From contig NZ_JBLEOY010000003.1 in the NCBI RefSeq assembly GCF_048541835.1, forward strand, positions 62,001-126,000: 64,000 bases of DNA, read 5' to 3'. The notes beneath the pieces were generated by a model. The model did no database searches, was not told the origin of the DNA, and was given only the letters and a program-made list of their open reading frames with translations. The stretch comes from QIJE01 sp048541835. Its GTDB lineage: Bacteria; SZUA-79; Acidulodesulfobacterales; Acidulodesulfobacteraceae. The position numbers were made by a program, and so were the translations under genes. Shown here in pieces: positions 9,178 through 17,518 of the stretch (position 1 is the stretch's first letter; each line of letters begins with the position of its first letter).

Positions 9178-9658
9178 CAAAATGGAATATGTTTTCTATG
9201 GACGTTATTGCCACGGTATTGAGATAAAAATTTAATACGGCATAAAGAAAAATACTGGTAAAAAGAGGGATGTAAAGGTAGAGGAAGATATTTTTGTCAC
9301 TTTCGTATATCAAACCGAGCACAAAGGATATAGGTGGTGCTCCGATAAACATTTGTCCCACAAAAAGTCCTATTACGGAGCCATATTTTAATATATAATT
9401 ATGCGCTTTCTTTGTTTTATTTGGGCTTATTAATTTATGAATCCATTTCAACGATTTTAACCTTAAACCTACATAGAAAAACACGAGGCATAATAATGTT
9501 TCCGAGACGGTTATCAATGCGATGCTTGCGTAAGGGTTCATTTTATTGTAAACGGCGTATGCGGTGGAAATGTATTTGCCCCCTATAAAAGGGGTAACGT
9601 TGATTGCAATCATTATAAGGTATTTGTAAAAGATAGGTTTTAATGCGAATTTAAACAT
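9170..9658 (-). CDS. Multi-pass inner-membrane protein (possibly DedA/SNARE-associated-like)
   Basis: About 162 residues with four to five hydrophobic helices. The order of helices, a basic loop (KSLKWIHKLISPNKTKKAH) and the following KYGSVIGLFVGQMFIGAPP recall the DedA/COG2426 superfamily of small transport-related proteins, but the similarity is by eye and weak. The frame is open upstream to an ATG at 9709; the 17 extra residues are polar, so the internal ATG at 9656-9658 is preferred. It is divergent from hsp20 and convergent with the preceding gene. Confidence 0.5.
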   Translation of the reverse strand: MFKFALKPIFYKYLIMIAINVTPFIGGKYISTAYAVYNKMNPYASIALITVSETLLCLVFFYVGLRLKSLKWIHKLISPNKTKKAHNYILKYGSVIGLFVGQMFIGAPPISFVLGLIYESDKNIFLYLYIPLFTSIFLYAVLNFYLNTVAITSIENIFHFAI

Positions 9659-9665
9659 ATTGCAT

Positions 9666-9693
9666 TTGTTTTTAAAGATTAATTTGGTATAAT
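9666..9693 (+). promoter_or_regulatory. Possible sigma-70-type promoter of hsp20
   Basis: TTGTTT (9666-9671), a 16-nt spacer and a perfect TATAAT (9688-9693) point toward hsp20, whose ATG is 40 nt further on. The -35 half is weak. No CIRCE-type inverted repeat is seen here. Confidence 0.4.
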
Positions 9694-9732
9694 TATAACT
9701 ACAAATCATAAATTTTTAAAGTATAAAATAAA

Positions 9733-10077
9733 ATGTATTATTTTGCTCCGATGTCGGATATGTTTGAAACAGCAGATTCTGTCGTCGTACAGATAGAATT
9801 GGCAGGCGTAAAAAAAGAGGATATAAACGTCGAAGTGTACGGCAGCCGTTTGGAAATCAGCGGAATGAAGCGCCGCAAGAGATTTGCGGAAGAGGATAGT
9901 TTTCAAAGAATGGAAAGGCCGTTCGGTTTTTTTAAAAGGGTATTTGATTTACCTTATCGTTTTGACGGCAATTCGATTAGCGCCTCTTTTGACGAAGGAC
10001 TGCTTGAGATAATTATTCCAAAAAAAAACAAAACCGGCGGTTTTAATTTTACCGATATAAAAATAGAAGACGTATAA
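9733..10077 (+). CDS. Small heat-shock protein, Hsp20 family
   Basis: A 114-residue alpha-crystallin-domain protein. Features are the start of the domain at DSVVVQIELAGVKKEDINVEVYGSRLEISG, the conserved MERPFGFFKRVFDLP and the closing strand ASFDEGLLEIIIPK, where the usual A-x-x-x-x-G-L-L-x-I/V-x-I/V-P signature is present. The N-terminal arm is very short. Such proteins hold unfolding clients for refolding machines. It opens a block with two Clp ATPases, including ClpB, the disaggregase that works with sHsps. No clear ribosome-binding site precedes the ATG. Confidence 0.93.
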   Translation: MYYFAPMSDMFETADSVVVQIELAGVKKEDINVEVYGSRLEISGMKRRKRFAEEDSFQRMERPFGFFKRVFDLPYRFDGNSISASFDEGLLEIIIPKKNKTGGFNFTDIKIEDV

Positions 10078-10148
10078 TTATAACGTAGTTACGATACATA
10101 GATAGTTATACTTCTATTAAATAACTTAATAAAAAGGTAAGATTTATT

Positions 10149-12479
10149 ATGCTTAACTTGGATCGTTATGAAGATAAATTATCCGAAAGCGGATATAGGG
10201 TGTTTACTATATCCATAGAGGAATCGAAACGAAGAAAGCATTATTATTTAGGGCTTGAGCATATATTTTATGCTTTAACCGTAGTAGATGAAAATTTTTT
10301 GGGTGAAATATTTAAGGAATTAAAAATAGATAAAAAAAATGTAGCAAAGCTATTGAACGATTTTATGATGTCGTCCGAACAATATATAGGCGAAGGGATG
10401 AAAATAACCCTTCAGACAAGAAATCTATTTAAAAACGCTTATGATTACGCACAGAGTTCGGGTAGAAATCTTATAGAGTCGACGGATTTTTTGATGGTTA
10501 TGTTTCAGGAATCTAATTCCGTGCCGACAAAGGTCTTTAAAAGTTTAGGCGTAGACTCGGTCATAATTGCCGATAAAATTTTTCAGAAAATGAGAGAAAA
10601 AAGATATCGGAGCGACGAAAACAGAAGAAAATATGATTTACCTTACACGTTGAGGCAGCATGCTATGAATTTAAGCAAGCTGGCTATTATGGATAAGCTG
10701 TCTTTAGTTTTTGGAAGAGAAGAGGAAATTACGAGAGTCATGGAGATACTGTGCCACATAGGCAGGCCTAATTCCGCTATTATAGTAGGTGAGCCGGGTG
10801 TTGGAAAGACGGCCGTTGTGGAGGGGCTTGTAAGAAAAATAGAGCTTGAGCCCTACAACGTTCCACCAAGGTTGCGGAATAAAATTATAGTTAATCTTCA
10901 AATGAACTCCTTGGTTGCGGGTACGGTTTTTAGAGGTATGTTTGAAGATAGGATGGAAAAAATAATAAACGAGCTAAAATCAAGAAAAAATATAATCCTG
11001 TTTGTGGATGAGGTTCATTCCATTATAGGTGCTGGTTCCGCTACCGCTGTGCCAAGTGATGCCGCCAATATATTAAAATCTTCTCTGTCAAGGGGTGAAG
11101 TGCAAATTATCGGAGCAACTACGCTGTCCGAATATAAGGAGTTCATTGCCGAAGACGAGGCTCTGGCTCGTCGATTTAGGGTCGTAAATGTTAAGGAACC
11201 GTCCATAGCGGATACAAAAAGGATACTTTACGGGTTAAAGAGGCGATTCGAAGATACTTACGGTGTAGAGATAGAAGACCCTGCGATAGAAGAGTCTCTG
11301 CTGTTATCCTCCCGCTATTCCAAATCATTGAGGTTACCGGATAAAGCTATCGGTTGGATAGATTCGGGTTGCGTTAAGGCTGAAATCTATAACGAGGACA
11401 AGGTTGTCAGGAGGGAAAATATTTATCAGGTTATATCTCAAGAAACAGGCATACCTATAGATTTGATAAAAAGGGATATTTTAGAAAGGTTTCAGGATAT
11501 GGAGGATTTTTTTTCTAACCGCATAGTAGGGCAGGAAGAGGCGGTAAATTCTCTTGCCAAGCATTTAAGGCTGAACAAGGGTCCTCTCAAGGAAAACTTT
11601 AACAGACCTGATGCGGTTCTGCTTTTCTTAGGTCCCACCGGTGTAGGCAAAACTGAAACCGCAAAAGTAATGGCAGAATATTTGTTCGGTTCCCGTCGGC
11701 ATATTATAAGAATAGATATGTCGGAATATAAGGACGGTTCTATTTCCGTCGATAAATTGATAGGTATGCCGAGAGGGATAGTCGGTTCTTCAAGGGGTGG
11801 GCTGCTTACTAATCAGATAAAAGACAATCCTTATTCGGTCATACTTTTAGACGAAATAGAAAAAGCGAGTGATCAGGTATTTAATCTTTTTCTTCAGGTT
11901 TTTGACGAGGGTTTTCTTACGGACGGCAGGGGAAAAAGGGTTTATTTTTCTGATTCGGTCATTATTATGACTTCCAATCTCGGTTCTCATGAATTTTCTA
12001 AATTTACAAAACCGTTAGGTTTTATTGAATCTGATGATATGGCTAAGTCGTTAAAAGGAGCCATAAACAAAGAAGTAGAAAACTTCTTTTCCCCGGAATT
12101 TATCAATAGGCTGGATGATGTAGTAATATTTTCGCCGCTTGCCAAAAAAGAGGTTAGGCAAATCGCATTAATGCATATAGAGACTATAAAAAAGACTATG
12201 GCGGGATACGGGAAAGAGTTGGCGGTTACGAACGGAGCGTTAGACAAACTTGTGGAGACCGGTTATAGCACGAAATTCGGGGCGAGATTTTTAAAGCGCA
12301 ATATAGATGATGCCGTAAAGGTTCCGTTAACGCTTAAATGGAAAGACGGCGACAGTTTTGTAGCGGATTTGATTGACGGCAACGTCGTCGTTTTTAAAAA
12401 GAAAAAGGCAATAAAGGGCAACGCAAGAAAGAATAAAAATAAAGAAAAAAAATACAAGGAGGAGCCAGATTATGTCTAA
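10149..12479 (+). CDS. ClpA-like AAA+ unfoldase (two ATPase domains, no long middle domain)
   Basis: A 776-residue Clp/Hsp100 protein: N-domain (about 1-150), D1 with Walker A GEPGVGKT (214-221) and IILFVDEVH, then D2 with Walker A GPTGVGKT (495-502) and VILLDEIEKA. D1 and D2 are joined without the long coiled middle domain of ClpB, and the length matches ClpA (758 aa). In D2, after TSNLGS, the segment KPLGFIES places LGF at residues 623-625, where ClpP-binding unfoldases carry an IGF/IGL loop, so docking to ClpP is likely. The D2 pore-loop region (KLIGMPRGIVGSSRGG) differs from the canonical GAPPGYVGYEEGG. It overlaps the DUF1844 gene by 8 nt. The adaptor ClpS is not in the window. Confidence 0.85.
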   Translation: MLNLDRYEDKLSESGYRVFTISIEESKRRKHYYLGLEHIFYALTVVDENFLGEIFKELKIDKKNVAKLLNDFMMSSEQYIGEGMKITLQTRNLFKNAYDYAQSSGRNLIESTDFLMVMFQESNSVPTKVFKSLGVDSVIIADKIFQKMREKRYRSDENRRKYDLPYTLRQHAMNLSKLAIMDKLSLVFGREEEITRVMEILCHIGRPNSAIIVGEPGVGKTAVVEGLVRKIELEPYNVPPRLRNKIIVNLQMNSLVAGTVFRGMFEDRMEKIINELKSRKNIILFVDEVHSIIGAGSATAVPSDAANILKSSLSRGEVQIIGATTLSEYKEFIAEDEALARRFRVVNVKEPSIADTKRILYGLKRRFEDTYGVEIEDPAIEESLLLSSRYSKSLRLPDKAIGWIDSGCVKAEIYNEDKVVRRENIYQVISQETGIPIDLIKRDILERFQDMEDFFSNRIVGQEEAVNSLAKHLRLNKGPLKENFNRPDAVLLFLGPTGVGKTETAKVMAEYLFGSRRHIIRIDMSEYKDGSISVDKLIGMPRGIVGSSRGGLLTNQIKDNPYSVILLDEIEKASDQVFNLFLQVFDEGFLTDGRGKRVYFSDSVIIMTSNLGSHEFSKFTKPLGFIESDDMAKSLKGAINKEVENFFSPEFINRLDDVVIFSPLAKKEVRQIALMHIETIKKTMAGYGKELAVTNGALDKLVETGYSTKFGARFLKRNIDDAVKVPLTLKWKDGDSFVADLIDGNVVVFKKKKAIKGNARKNKNKEKKYKEEPDYV

Positions 12480-12942
12480 AGACTCGGAACGCGATATTAA
12501 GAATAAAGAAAAGGAAGAAAAGAATGATAAGCAGCAGTTTAAGGTGGTGGATAAAAGGAGGTTTTCCGAAGACGAAAACGTCGGAGAGAGTGACGTAAAA
12601 CCGGAGGGAGAATCGGCACCAAAACAGGATTCTAAACCGGTAGATGTAGCAGATAAAGAAACAGGCAAGGAATCGGAAAATAGTTCCGAAGCCCCCACGT
12701 TTGGAGCTGATTTTGCAACTTTTATCTATTCGTTGAATACTCAGGCGCTGCTTTTTCTCGGAAAGGTTCCGAACCCTTCGACGGGAAAGTATGAAAAAGA
12801 TGTAAAAATGGCAAAGTATCTTATAGATACGATAGAGATGCTTTCCAAAAAGACAAAGGGAAATCTTGATGAAAACGAAACAAAGCTTGTTGAGAATGTA
12901 TTGTATGACATCAGAATGGCATATATTTCCGAGAAAAAATAG
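12472..12942 (+). CDS. DUF1844 domain protein
   Basis: A 156-residue protein in two parts. Residues 1-75 are highly charged and look disordered. Residues 80-156 match the DUF1844 pattern: FATFIYSLNTQALLFLG, then a proline-containing loop, AKYLIDTIEMLSKKTKGNL and a final helix ending VLYDIRMAYI. The function of the family is unknown. The gene starts inside the end of the ClpA-like gene, with AAGGAGG just upstream, and is followed 36 nt later by clpB. That tight placement between two unfoldases suggests a link to protein quality control, but this is inference. Confidence 0.85.
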   Translation: MSKDSERDIKNKEKEEKNDKQQFKVVDKRRFSEDENVGESDVKPEGESAPKQDSKPVDVADKETGKESENSSEAPTFGADFATFIYSLNTQALLFLGKVPNPSTGKYEKDVKMAKYLIDTIEMLSKKTKGNLDENETKLVENVLYDIRMAYISEKK

Positions 12943-12978
12943 ATAAAATTTTATATCGGTAAATTAGAGGAATAGGGT

Positions 12979-15588
12979 ATGAACTTAAATAATTTCACCA
13001 TAAAATCACAAGACGTAATAGAATTAACCGCCAATAAGGCTCGTGAAGCCAAAAATTCAGAGATTAGCGATTTACATCTTCTATATGCACTGTTAAGTTA
13101 CGACGAAAACAGCATAGCCGTTTCAATATTAAAAAGAATAGGCGCGGACATAAAGCAGTTTTCCGATGAGGTAGAAGATGCCATGTCTAAACTTGCAACA
13201 GTGGAGGGGGGGCTTGAGCCGTTTTTTTCTCCACCTTTGAAGCGCATACTCGATGCGGCGGAAAAAAATAAAAACACTATGAAGGATGACTTTGTTTCCG
13301 TAGAGCATTTTATTCTTGCAATGTTTGACGTTAAAGATACGCAGTCTTATAAAATTTTGACAAAATTCTCTTTAACTAAAGACGCAGTCTTAAAGGCTTT
13401 GATGGAGATACGGGGAAATACTAAGGTCTCCGACCAGAATCCCGAGGATAAATATCAAGCGTTGGAAAAATATACCGTTAATTTAACTCAGCTTGCAAAG
13501 TTAGGGAAGATAGACCCCGTTATTGGCAGAGATAGCGAGATAAGGCGGCTTATGGAGGTTTTATCAAGGAGAACGAAAAATAACCCGGTTTTAATAGGAG
13601 ATCCCGGTGTTGGTAAAACGGCGATAGTGGAGGGATTAGCAAAGAGAATAGCGGACGGCGATATTCCGGAAATTTTAAAGGGTAAGGATGTTCTTTCCTT
13701 AGACTTGGGTTCCCTTGTTGCCGGAGCAAAATACAGGGGAGAATTCGAGGACAGGCTTAAGGCTGTAGTAAAAGAAATAAAAGCGTCGGAAGGCAGGGTT
13801 ATAATATTTATAGATGAGCTTCACAATCTTGTAGGTGCCGGCAAATCTGAGGGGTCAATGGATGCATCTAATCTCTTAAAGCCTGCTTTAGCGAGGGGGG
13901 AGTTAAGGGCTATGGGGGCCACGACGTTGGACGAATATAGAAAATATATAGAAAAAGACGCTGCGCTTGAAAGAAGATTTCAACCGGTATTTATAGACGA
14001 ACCTTCCGTTGAAGATACGATTTCGATATTAAGGGGATTAAAGGAAAGATATGAAGCTTATCACGGAATAAGAATAAAAGACTCTGCGTTAATTGCAGCA
14101 GCCACCCTTTCCCGCAGGTATATAATGGACAGATTTTTGCCGGACAAGGCGATAGATTTAATGGATGAAGCCTCGGCGAAATTAAGGATAGAAATCGATT
14201 CTATGCCGACGTTTCTTGATGAAATTCAGAGAAATATAATAAAAATCAAAATAGAGCAGGAAGCATTAAAAAAAGAAGGCGATGCAGAATCTAAGAGAAG
14301 GTTGAATAAGTTAGACGAAGAGCTTGCGAATTTAGAAGAAGATTTTAATCAAAAAAAGGCTAAATGGCAAAATGAGAAAAATCTTATACAAAAGATAGGG
14401 AAGATCAAAAAGGATATAGATTCTTTAAAGATAGAAGAGCAAAGGTATGAGCGAGAGGGAAAATACGATAAAGTTGCGGAAATTAGATACGGCAAGCTAA
14501 GCGAATTAGAGAAAGAATTAGAAGATTTGAATAAAGAGGTTTTAGAAATGCGGAAGAAAGGGGGTTTTTTAAAGGAGGAAGTGGATGCCGACAATATAGC
14601 GAAGGTTGTAGCAAAATGGACAGGAATTCCAGTTACAAAGCTTATAGAAGGGGAAAAGAAGAAGCTTTTGCTTATTGAGAAGCATTTACATAATCGCGTA
14701 ATATCTCAGGATGAGGCGATAAGCAGCGTAGCCAATACCATAAGGCGTTCCAGGGCGGGTCTTTCCGATCCGAACAAGCCTATGGGTTCTTTTATGTTTT
14801 TGGGGCCTACGGGGGTAGGGAAGACCGAGCTCGCAAAGGCGCTTGCCGAATTTTTATTCGATGATGAAAATAGTATAGTGAGGATAGATATGTCCGAGTA
14901 TATGGAGAGGCATACCGTGTCCAGACTAATAGGCGCCCCTCCCGGTTACGTCGGTTATGAGGAGGGGGGACAGCTTACCGAAGCAGTGAGAAGGCGCCCT
15001 TACGGTGTCGTTTTGTTCGATGAAGTAGAAAAGGCTCATCAGGATGTATTCAATACGTTACTTCAATTGTTAGACGATGGCAGGTTAACGGATGGGCAGG
15101 GCAGAACGGTGGACTTTAAAAATACGATTGTCATTATGACATCCAATATCGGTTCGGACGTAATACAGGGATATAGCGGAGAGCGTTACGAGGAAATGAA
15201 AAATAATGTTACCGGACTTTTAAAAAACTATTTCAGACCGGAATTTCTTAATAGACTCGACGACATAATAATATTTCATACCCTTACCGAGGATGATATT
15301 TTTAAAATAGTAGGGATTCAACTAAACAAGCTTAAAAATATATTGAAAGAAAAGGGAATTGATGCGGAGTATACGAATTCATTAGTTAAATTTATAGCTA
15401 TGGAGGGTTATGACCCCATTTACGGAGCCAGGCCTTTAAAGAGGGCTATAAAGACTTTTTTACAGGACAAAATAGCTATGGATTTGCTTTCGGGTGGTAT
15501 TACGACGGGAGATTATATCGTTTTGGATTATAAAGAAGAAACAGACAGTGTCATCATTGAAAAAACGGTTAAGGCAAAGCCTGTTTAA
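12979..15588 (+). CDS. clpB: Disaggregase chaperone ClpB
   Basis: An 869-residue ClpB. Order: N-domain (1-145), D1 with Walker A GDPGVGKT (207-214) and IIFIDELH, a coiled middle domain (about 405-530, rich in E and K), and D2 with GPTGVGKT (609-616), the pore loop GAPPGYVGYEEGG and VVLFDEVEKA. The ClpP-docking loop is absent after TSNIGS (the sequence runs into YSGERYEE), as expected for a non-proteolytic disaggregase. ClpB threads aggregated proteins through its pore together with DnaK and sHsps. Length equals that of well-studied ClpB proteins. Upstream AGAGGAA serves as the ribosome site. Confidence 0.96.
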   Translation: MNLNNFTIKSQDVIELTANKAREAKNSEISDLHLLYALLSYDENSIAVSILKRIGADIKQFSDEVEDAMSKLATVEGGLEPFFSPPLKRILDAAEKNKNTMKDDFVSVEHFILAMFDVKDTQSYKILTKFSLTKDAVLKALMEIRGNTKVSDQNPEDKYQALEKYTVNLTQLAKLGKIDPVIGRDSEIRRLMEVLSRRTKNNPVLIGDPGVGKTAIVEGLAKRIADGDIPEILKGKDVLSLDLGSLVAGAKYRGEFEDRLKAVVKEIKASEGRVIIFIDELHNLVGAGKSEGSMDASNLLKPALARGELRAMGATTLDEYRKYIEKDAALERRFQPVFIDEPSVEDTISILRGLKERYEAYHGIRIKDSALIAAATLSRRYIMDRFLPDKAIDLMDEASAKLRIEIDSMPTFLDEIQRNIIKIKIEQEALKKEGDAESKRRLNKLDEELANLEEDFNQKKAKWQNEKNLIQKIGKIKKDIDSLKIEEQRYEREGKYDKVAEIRYGKLSELEKELEDLNKEVLEMRKKGGFLKEEVDADNIAKVVAKWTGIPVTKLIEGEKKKLLLIEKHLHNRVISQDEAISSVANTIRRSRAGLSDPNKPMGSFMFLGPTGVGKTELAKALAEFLFDDENSIVRIDMSEYMERHTVSRLIGAPPGYVGYEEGGQLTEAVRRRPYGVVLFDEVEKAHQDVFNTLLQLLDDGRLTDGQGRTVDFKNTIVIMTSNIGSDVIQGYSGERYEEMKNNVTGLLKNYFRPEFLNRLDDIIIFHTLTEDDIFKIVGIQLNKLKNILKEKGIDAEYTNSLVKFIAMEGYDPIYGARPLKRAIKTFLQDKIAMDLLSGGITTGDYIVLDYKEETDSVIIEKTVKAKPV

Positions 15589-15746
15589 ACAGCATATTCT
15601 CCGCATCAGCCGGAGTTTATTGCGTATTGTTCTCATGTACGACAGACATGTTTTAATAAACGTGCAGATGAAAACCTTCATTTTCTGACCGAGATCAAAG
15701 GCGGGGATTTGAGCAGTTCCTGTCAATGTTTTAAAAGAGTTATATT

Positions 15747-15781
15747 TGTCATATTGACAAGCGATAGTTGTCATATTGACA
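15747..15781. promoter_or_regulatory. Two tandem palindromic sites, candidate enhancer-binding-protein sites
   Basis: TGTCATATTGACA occurs twice without a mismatch, at 15747-15759 and 15769-15781. Each is a TGTCA-N3-TGACA dyad. The start-to-start spacing of 22 bp places both on about the same face of the helix. They lie 85-119 bp upstream of the sigma-54-type promoter, the usual distance for activator sites of sigma-54 systems. The GT-N7-AC pattern resembles that of NorR-class sites, but the cognate activator is not identified. Confidence 0.6.
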
Positions 15782-15865
15782 AAATAACAAAGATAAAAAC
15801 GGCGGATGAAATCCTATGTACCTTTAGATATTAGAATTAAACCGTTATACATAAAAAATAAATTT

Positions 15866-15881
15866 TGGCATTATTGTTGCA
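15866..15881 (+). promoter_or_regulatory. Sigma-54-type promoter of htrA
   Basis: TGGCATTATTGTTGCA has the invariant GG (-24) and GC (-12) exactly 10 nt apart and fits TGGCACG-N4-TTGC at nine of eleven positions. The htrA start codon lies about 46 nt downstream. Confidence 0.65.
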
Positions 15882-15927
15882 TGATAATATAATAATTAAA
15901 TACTTTTAATTAAGGAGTTTTTAAATT

Positions 15928-17412
15928 ATGAGTTTAAAATCTGATTCGAAAATCATAGGCGCAAGCGTAGCAGTGCTCATTGGTATAATCGCCGGTGTTA
16001 TAGTTACGGCAAATTTGCATTTATTAAAAAAATCTATGGCCGATGGAAGTGCTCCCATAGTATATGCTACCAATAATTCCAAAGTGCCTGCACAGAACGG
16101 TCCGAGCAATTTTGTCGCTTTGATAAAAAAGGATAAGCCGTTTGTCGTAAATATAAGAACGACGCAGCAGGTAAAAAGCAATCCGTTTCAAATGTATCGA
16201 AATCCATTTGGAAATCAGGAGAACCCTTTCGGTAATTTTTTTAAAAACTTCTTTAACAATGTTCCCCGCAGTACATATACCGAAGAAAGTTTAGGTTCCG
16301 GTGTAATTATTAGTAAAAACGGTTATATAATTACTAACGATCATGTTATAAAAGGAGCAAGTAAAATATATGTTAAGCTTTATAACGGAAGTACCCTCAA
16401 GGCAAGGGTAATAGGCAAAGACCCGCAAGTCGATCTTGCCCTTCTAAAAGTAGACGACGGCAACAATCTTCCATCGGCGGTTCTCGGCAATTCAAGGGAA
16501 ACACAGATAGGGGAATGGGTTTTGGCTATAGGTAATCCGTTCGGATTAGGATGGACCGTTACGAACGGTATCGTAAGTGCAAAGGGCAGAGCCATAGGCG
16601 GACCATACGAAGACTTTTTGCAGACTAATGCCGCCATCAACCCGGGCAACAGCGGAGGTCCGCTTATAAACATGAAAGGGCAGGTGATAGGGATAAATAC
16701 CGCTATCATAAAGGGTGCTCAGGGTATAGGGTTTTCTGTGCCGGTAAATGTAGTGAAAGAGGTTCTTCCGGAGCTTGAGACTGGTAAGATCACGAGAGGA
16801 TGGCTCGGGATAGAAATTCAGAAAATATCTCCGGCGCTCAAGAAGGTGTTTAAACTTAAAACGTCACGCGGAGCATTAGTTTCCTCTGTCCTTCAGGGTA
16901 GTCCGGCGGCAAAAGCAGGACTAAAAAGCGGGGACGTAATAATAAGGCTTGACGGTAAAAAAGTCAAGGAAATGTCTCAGCTTCCCTGGTTGGTCGGAAA
17001 TATAAAACCGGGAACGAAGGTTCCGATGGAGGTTATAAGGCACGGAAAGAGGATAACCCTTATGATTACTATAGGGAGCTGGAAAAGCCCGAGAAATACT
17101 TTCAACAATAAAACCCAAAAGGTTTCGGCTAAGAAGTTAGGCATAATTGTTGTACCGTTGACATCTCAAAATATGCAGGAATACGGCATTCAAAATGTCC
17201 ATAGGGGAGTTATAGTATCAAAGGTTATACCCGGGGGTATCGGACAGAAGATAGGCATAATGCCCGGAGATGTTATTCAGTCTATAAATCATAAGGTTAT
17301 CAGTAATATAAAACAATACGTAAGCGATATAAATAGAGCGAAAAAGTCCAAGCAATTTTTATTCTACATAAGAAGAGGAAATATGAAACTTTATCTTGCG
17401 TATTCAAAATAG
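15928..17412 (+). CDS. Periplasmic serine protease HtrA/DegP (Do family)
   Basis: A 494-residue HtrA protease. An N-terminal hydrophobic segment (about 9-30) is a signal peptide or anchor. The trypsin-like domain carries the triad H139 (ITNDHV), D169 (VDLALLKV) and S242 (NPGNSGGPL). Two PDZ domains follow (about 285-370 and 395-490), so the domain plan is that of DegP/DegQ. It degrades or refolds damaged envelope proteins. The upstream LA loop is rich in Asn, Phe and Pro (residues 85-112). AAGGAG precedes the ATG. It is its own transcription unit, with the sigma-54-type promoter upstream and a strong terminator downstream. Confidence 0.94.
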   Translation: MSLKSDSKIIGASVAVLIGIIAGVIVTANLHLLKKSMADGSAPIVYATNNSKVPAQNGPSNFVALIKKDKPFVVNIRTTQQVKSNPFQMYRNPFGNQENPFGNFFKNFFNNVPRSTYTEESLGSGVIISKNGYIITNDHVIKGASKIYVKLYNGSTLKARVIGKDPQVDLALLKVDDGNNLPSAVLGNSRETQIGEWVLAIGNPFGLGWTVTNGIVSAKGRAIGGPYEDFLQTNAAINPGNSGGPLINMKGQVIGINTAIIKGAQGIGFSVPVNVVKEVLPELETGKITRGWLGIEIQKISPALKKVFKLKTSRGALVSSVLQGSPAAKAGLKSGDVIIRLDGKKVKEMSQLPWLVGNIKPGTKVPMEVIRHGKRITLMITIGSWKSPRNTFNNKTQKVSAKKLGIIVVPLTSQNMQEYGIQNVHRGVIVSKVIPGGIGQKIGIMPGDVIQSINHKVISNIKQYVSDINRAKKSKQFLFYIRRGNMKLYLAYSK

Positions 17413-17454
17413 TAAGTTTAATCGTACACTTTCCATCACTCCTCCTAAAGGTGG

Positions 17455-17490
17455 CCCGGTTCTTTAAAAAGAGCCGGGTTATTTATTTTT
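17455..17490 (+). terminator. Intrinsic terminator after htrA
   Basis: The stem CCCGGTTCTTT (17455-17465) pairs with AAAGAGCCGGG (17468-17478), 11 bp with one G-T pair, followed by a T-rich tail (17479-17490). It separates htrA from selB. Confidence 0.88.
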
Positions 17491-17506
17491 ATCTGCAGTA
17501 TGATGT

Positions 17507-17512
17507 TATAAT
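17507..17512 (+). promoter_or_regulatory. TATAAT -10-like box directly before selB
   Basis: A perfect TATAAT ends 6 nt before the selB ATG (17519), with no Shine-Dalgarno between. If this is a real -10 box, transcription would begin at or next to the start codon and the message would be leaderless. No good -35 box is seen at the expected place. Confidence 0.35.
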
Positions 17513-17518
17513 AAACAT

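Larger units (their letters stand above)
15589..15927 (+). other. Intergenic region clpB-htrA
   Basis: This 339-nt gap holds no convincing gene. After clpB a small CTCCG/CGGAG hairpin (15599-15615) followed by TTTATT might be a weak terminator. Further on lie two identical 13-bp near-palindromes (15747-15781) and a sigma-54-type promoter (15866-15881), described separately. The rest is AT-rich. Confidence 0.7.

Noticed and set aside
10149..12479. The first Clp protein as ClpK/ClpG of a stress-tolerance island
   Set aside because: It lacks the N-terminal extension, is nearly 200 residues shorter, and has an LGF loop typical of ClpP partners.
15599..15620. Terminator after clpB
   Set aside because: The stem is only 5 bp with a 7-nt loop and a short T-rich tail, too weak to list as a supported terminator.
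15747..15781. Short direct repeats as a CRISPR array
   Set aside because: There are only two 13-bp copies with a 9-nt gap, far too short for repeat-spacer units; the dyad symmetry fits a protein-binding site.
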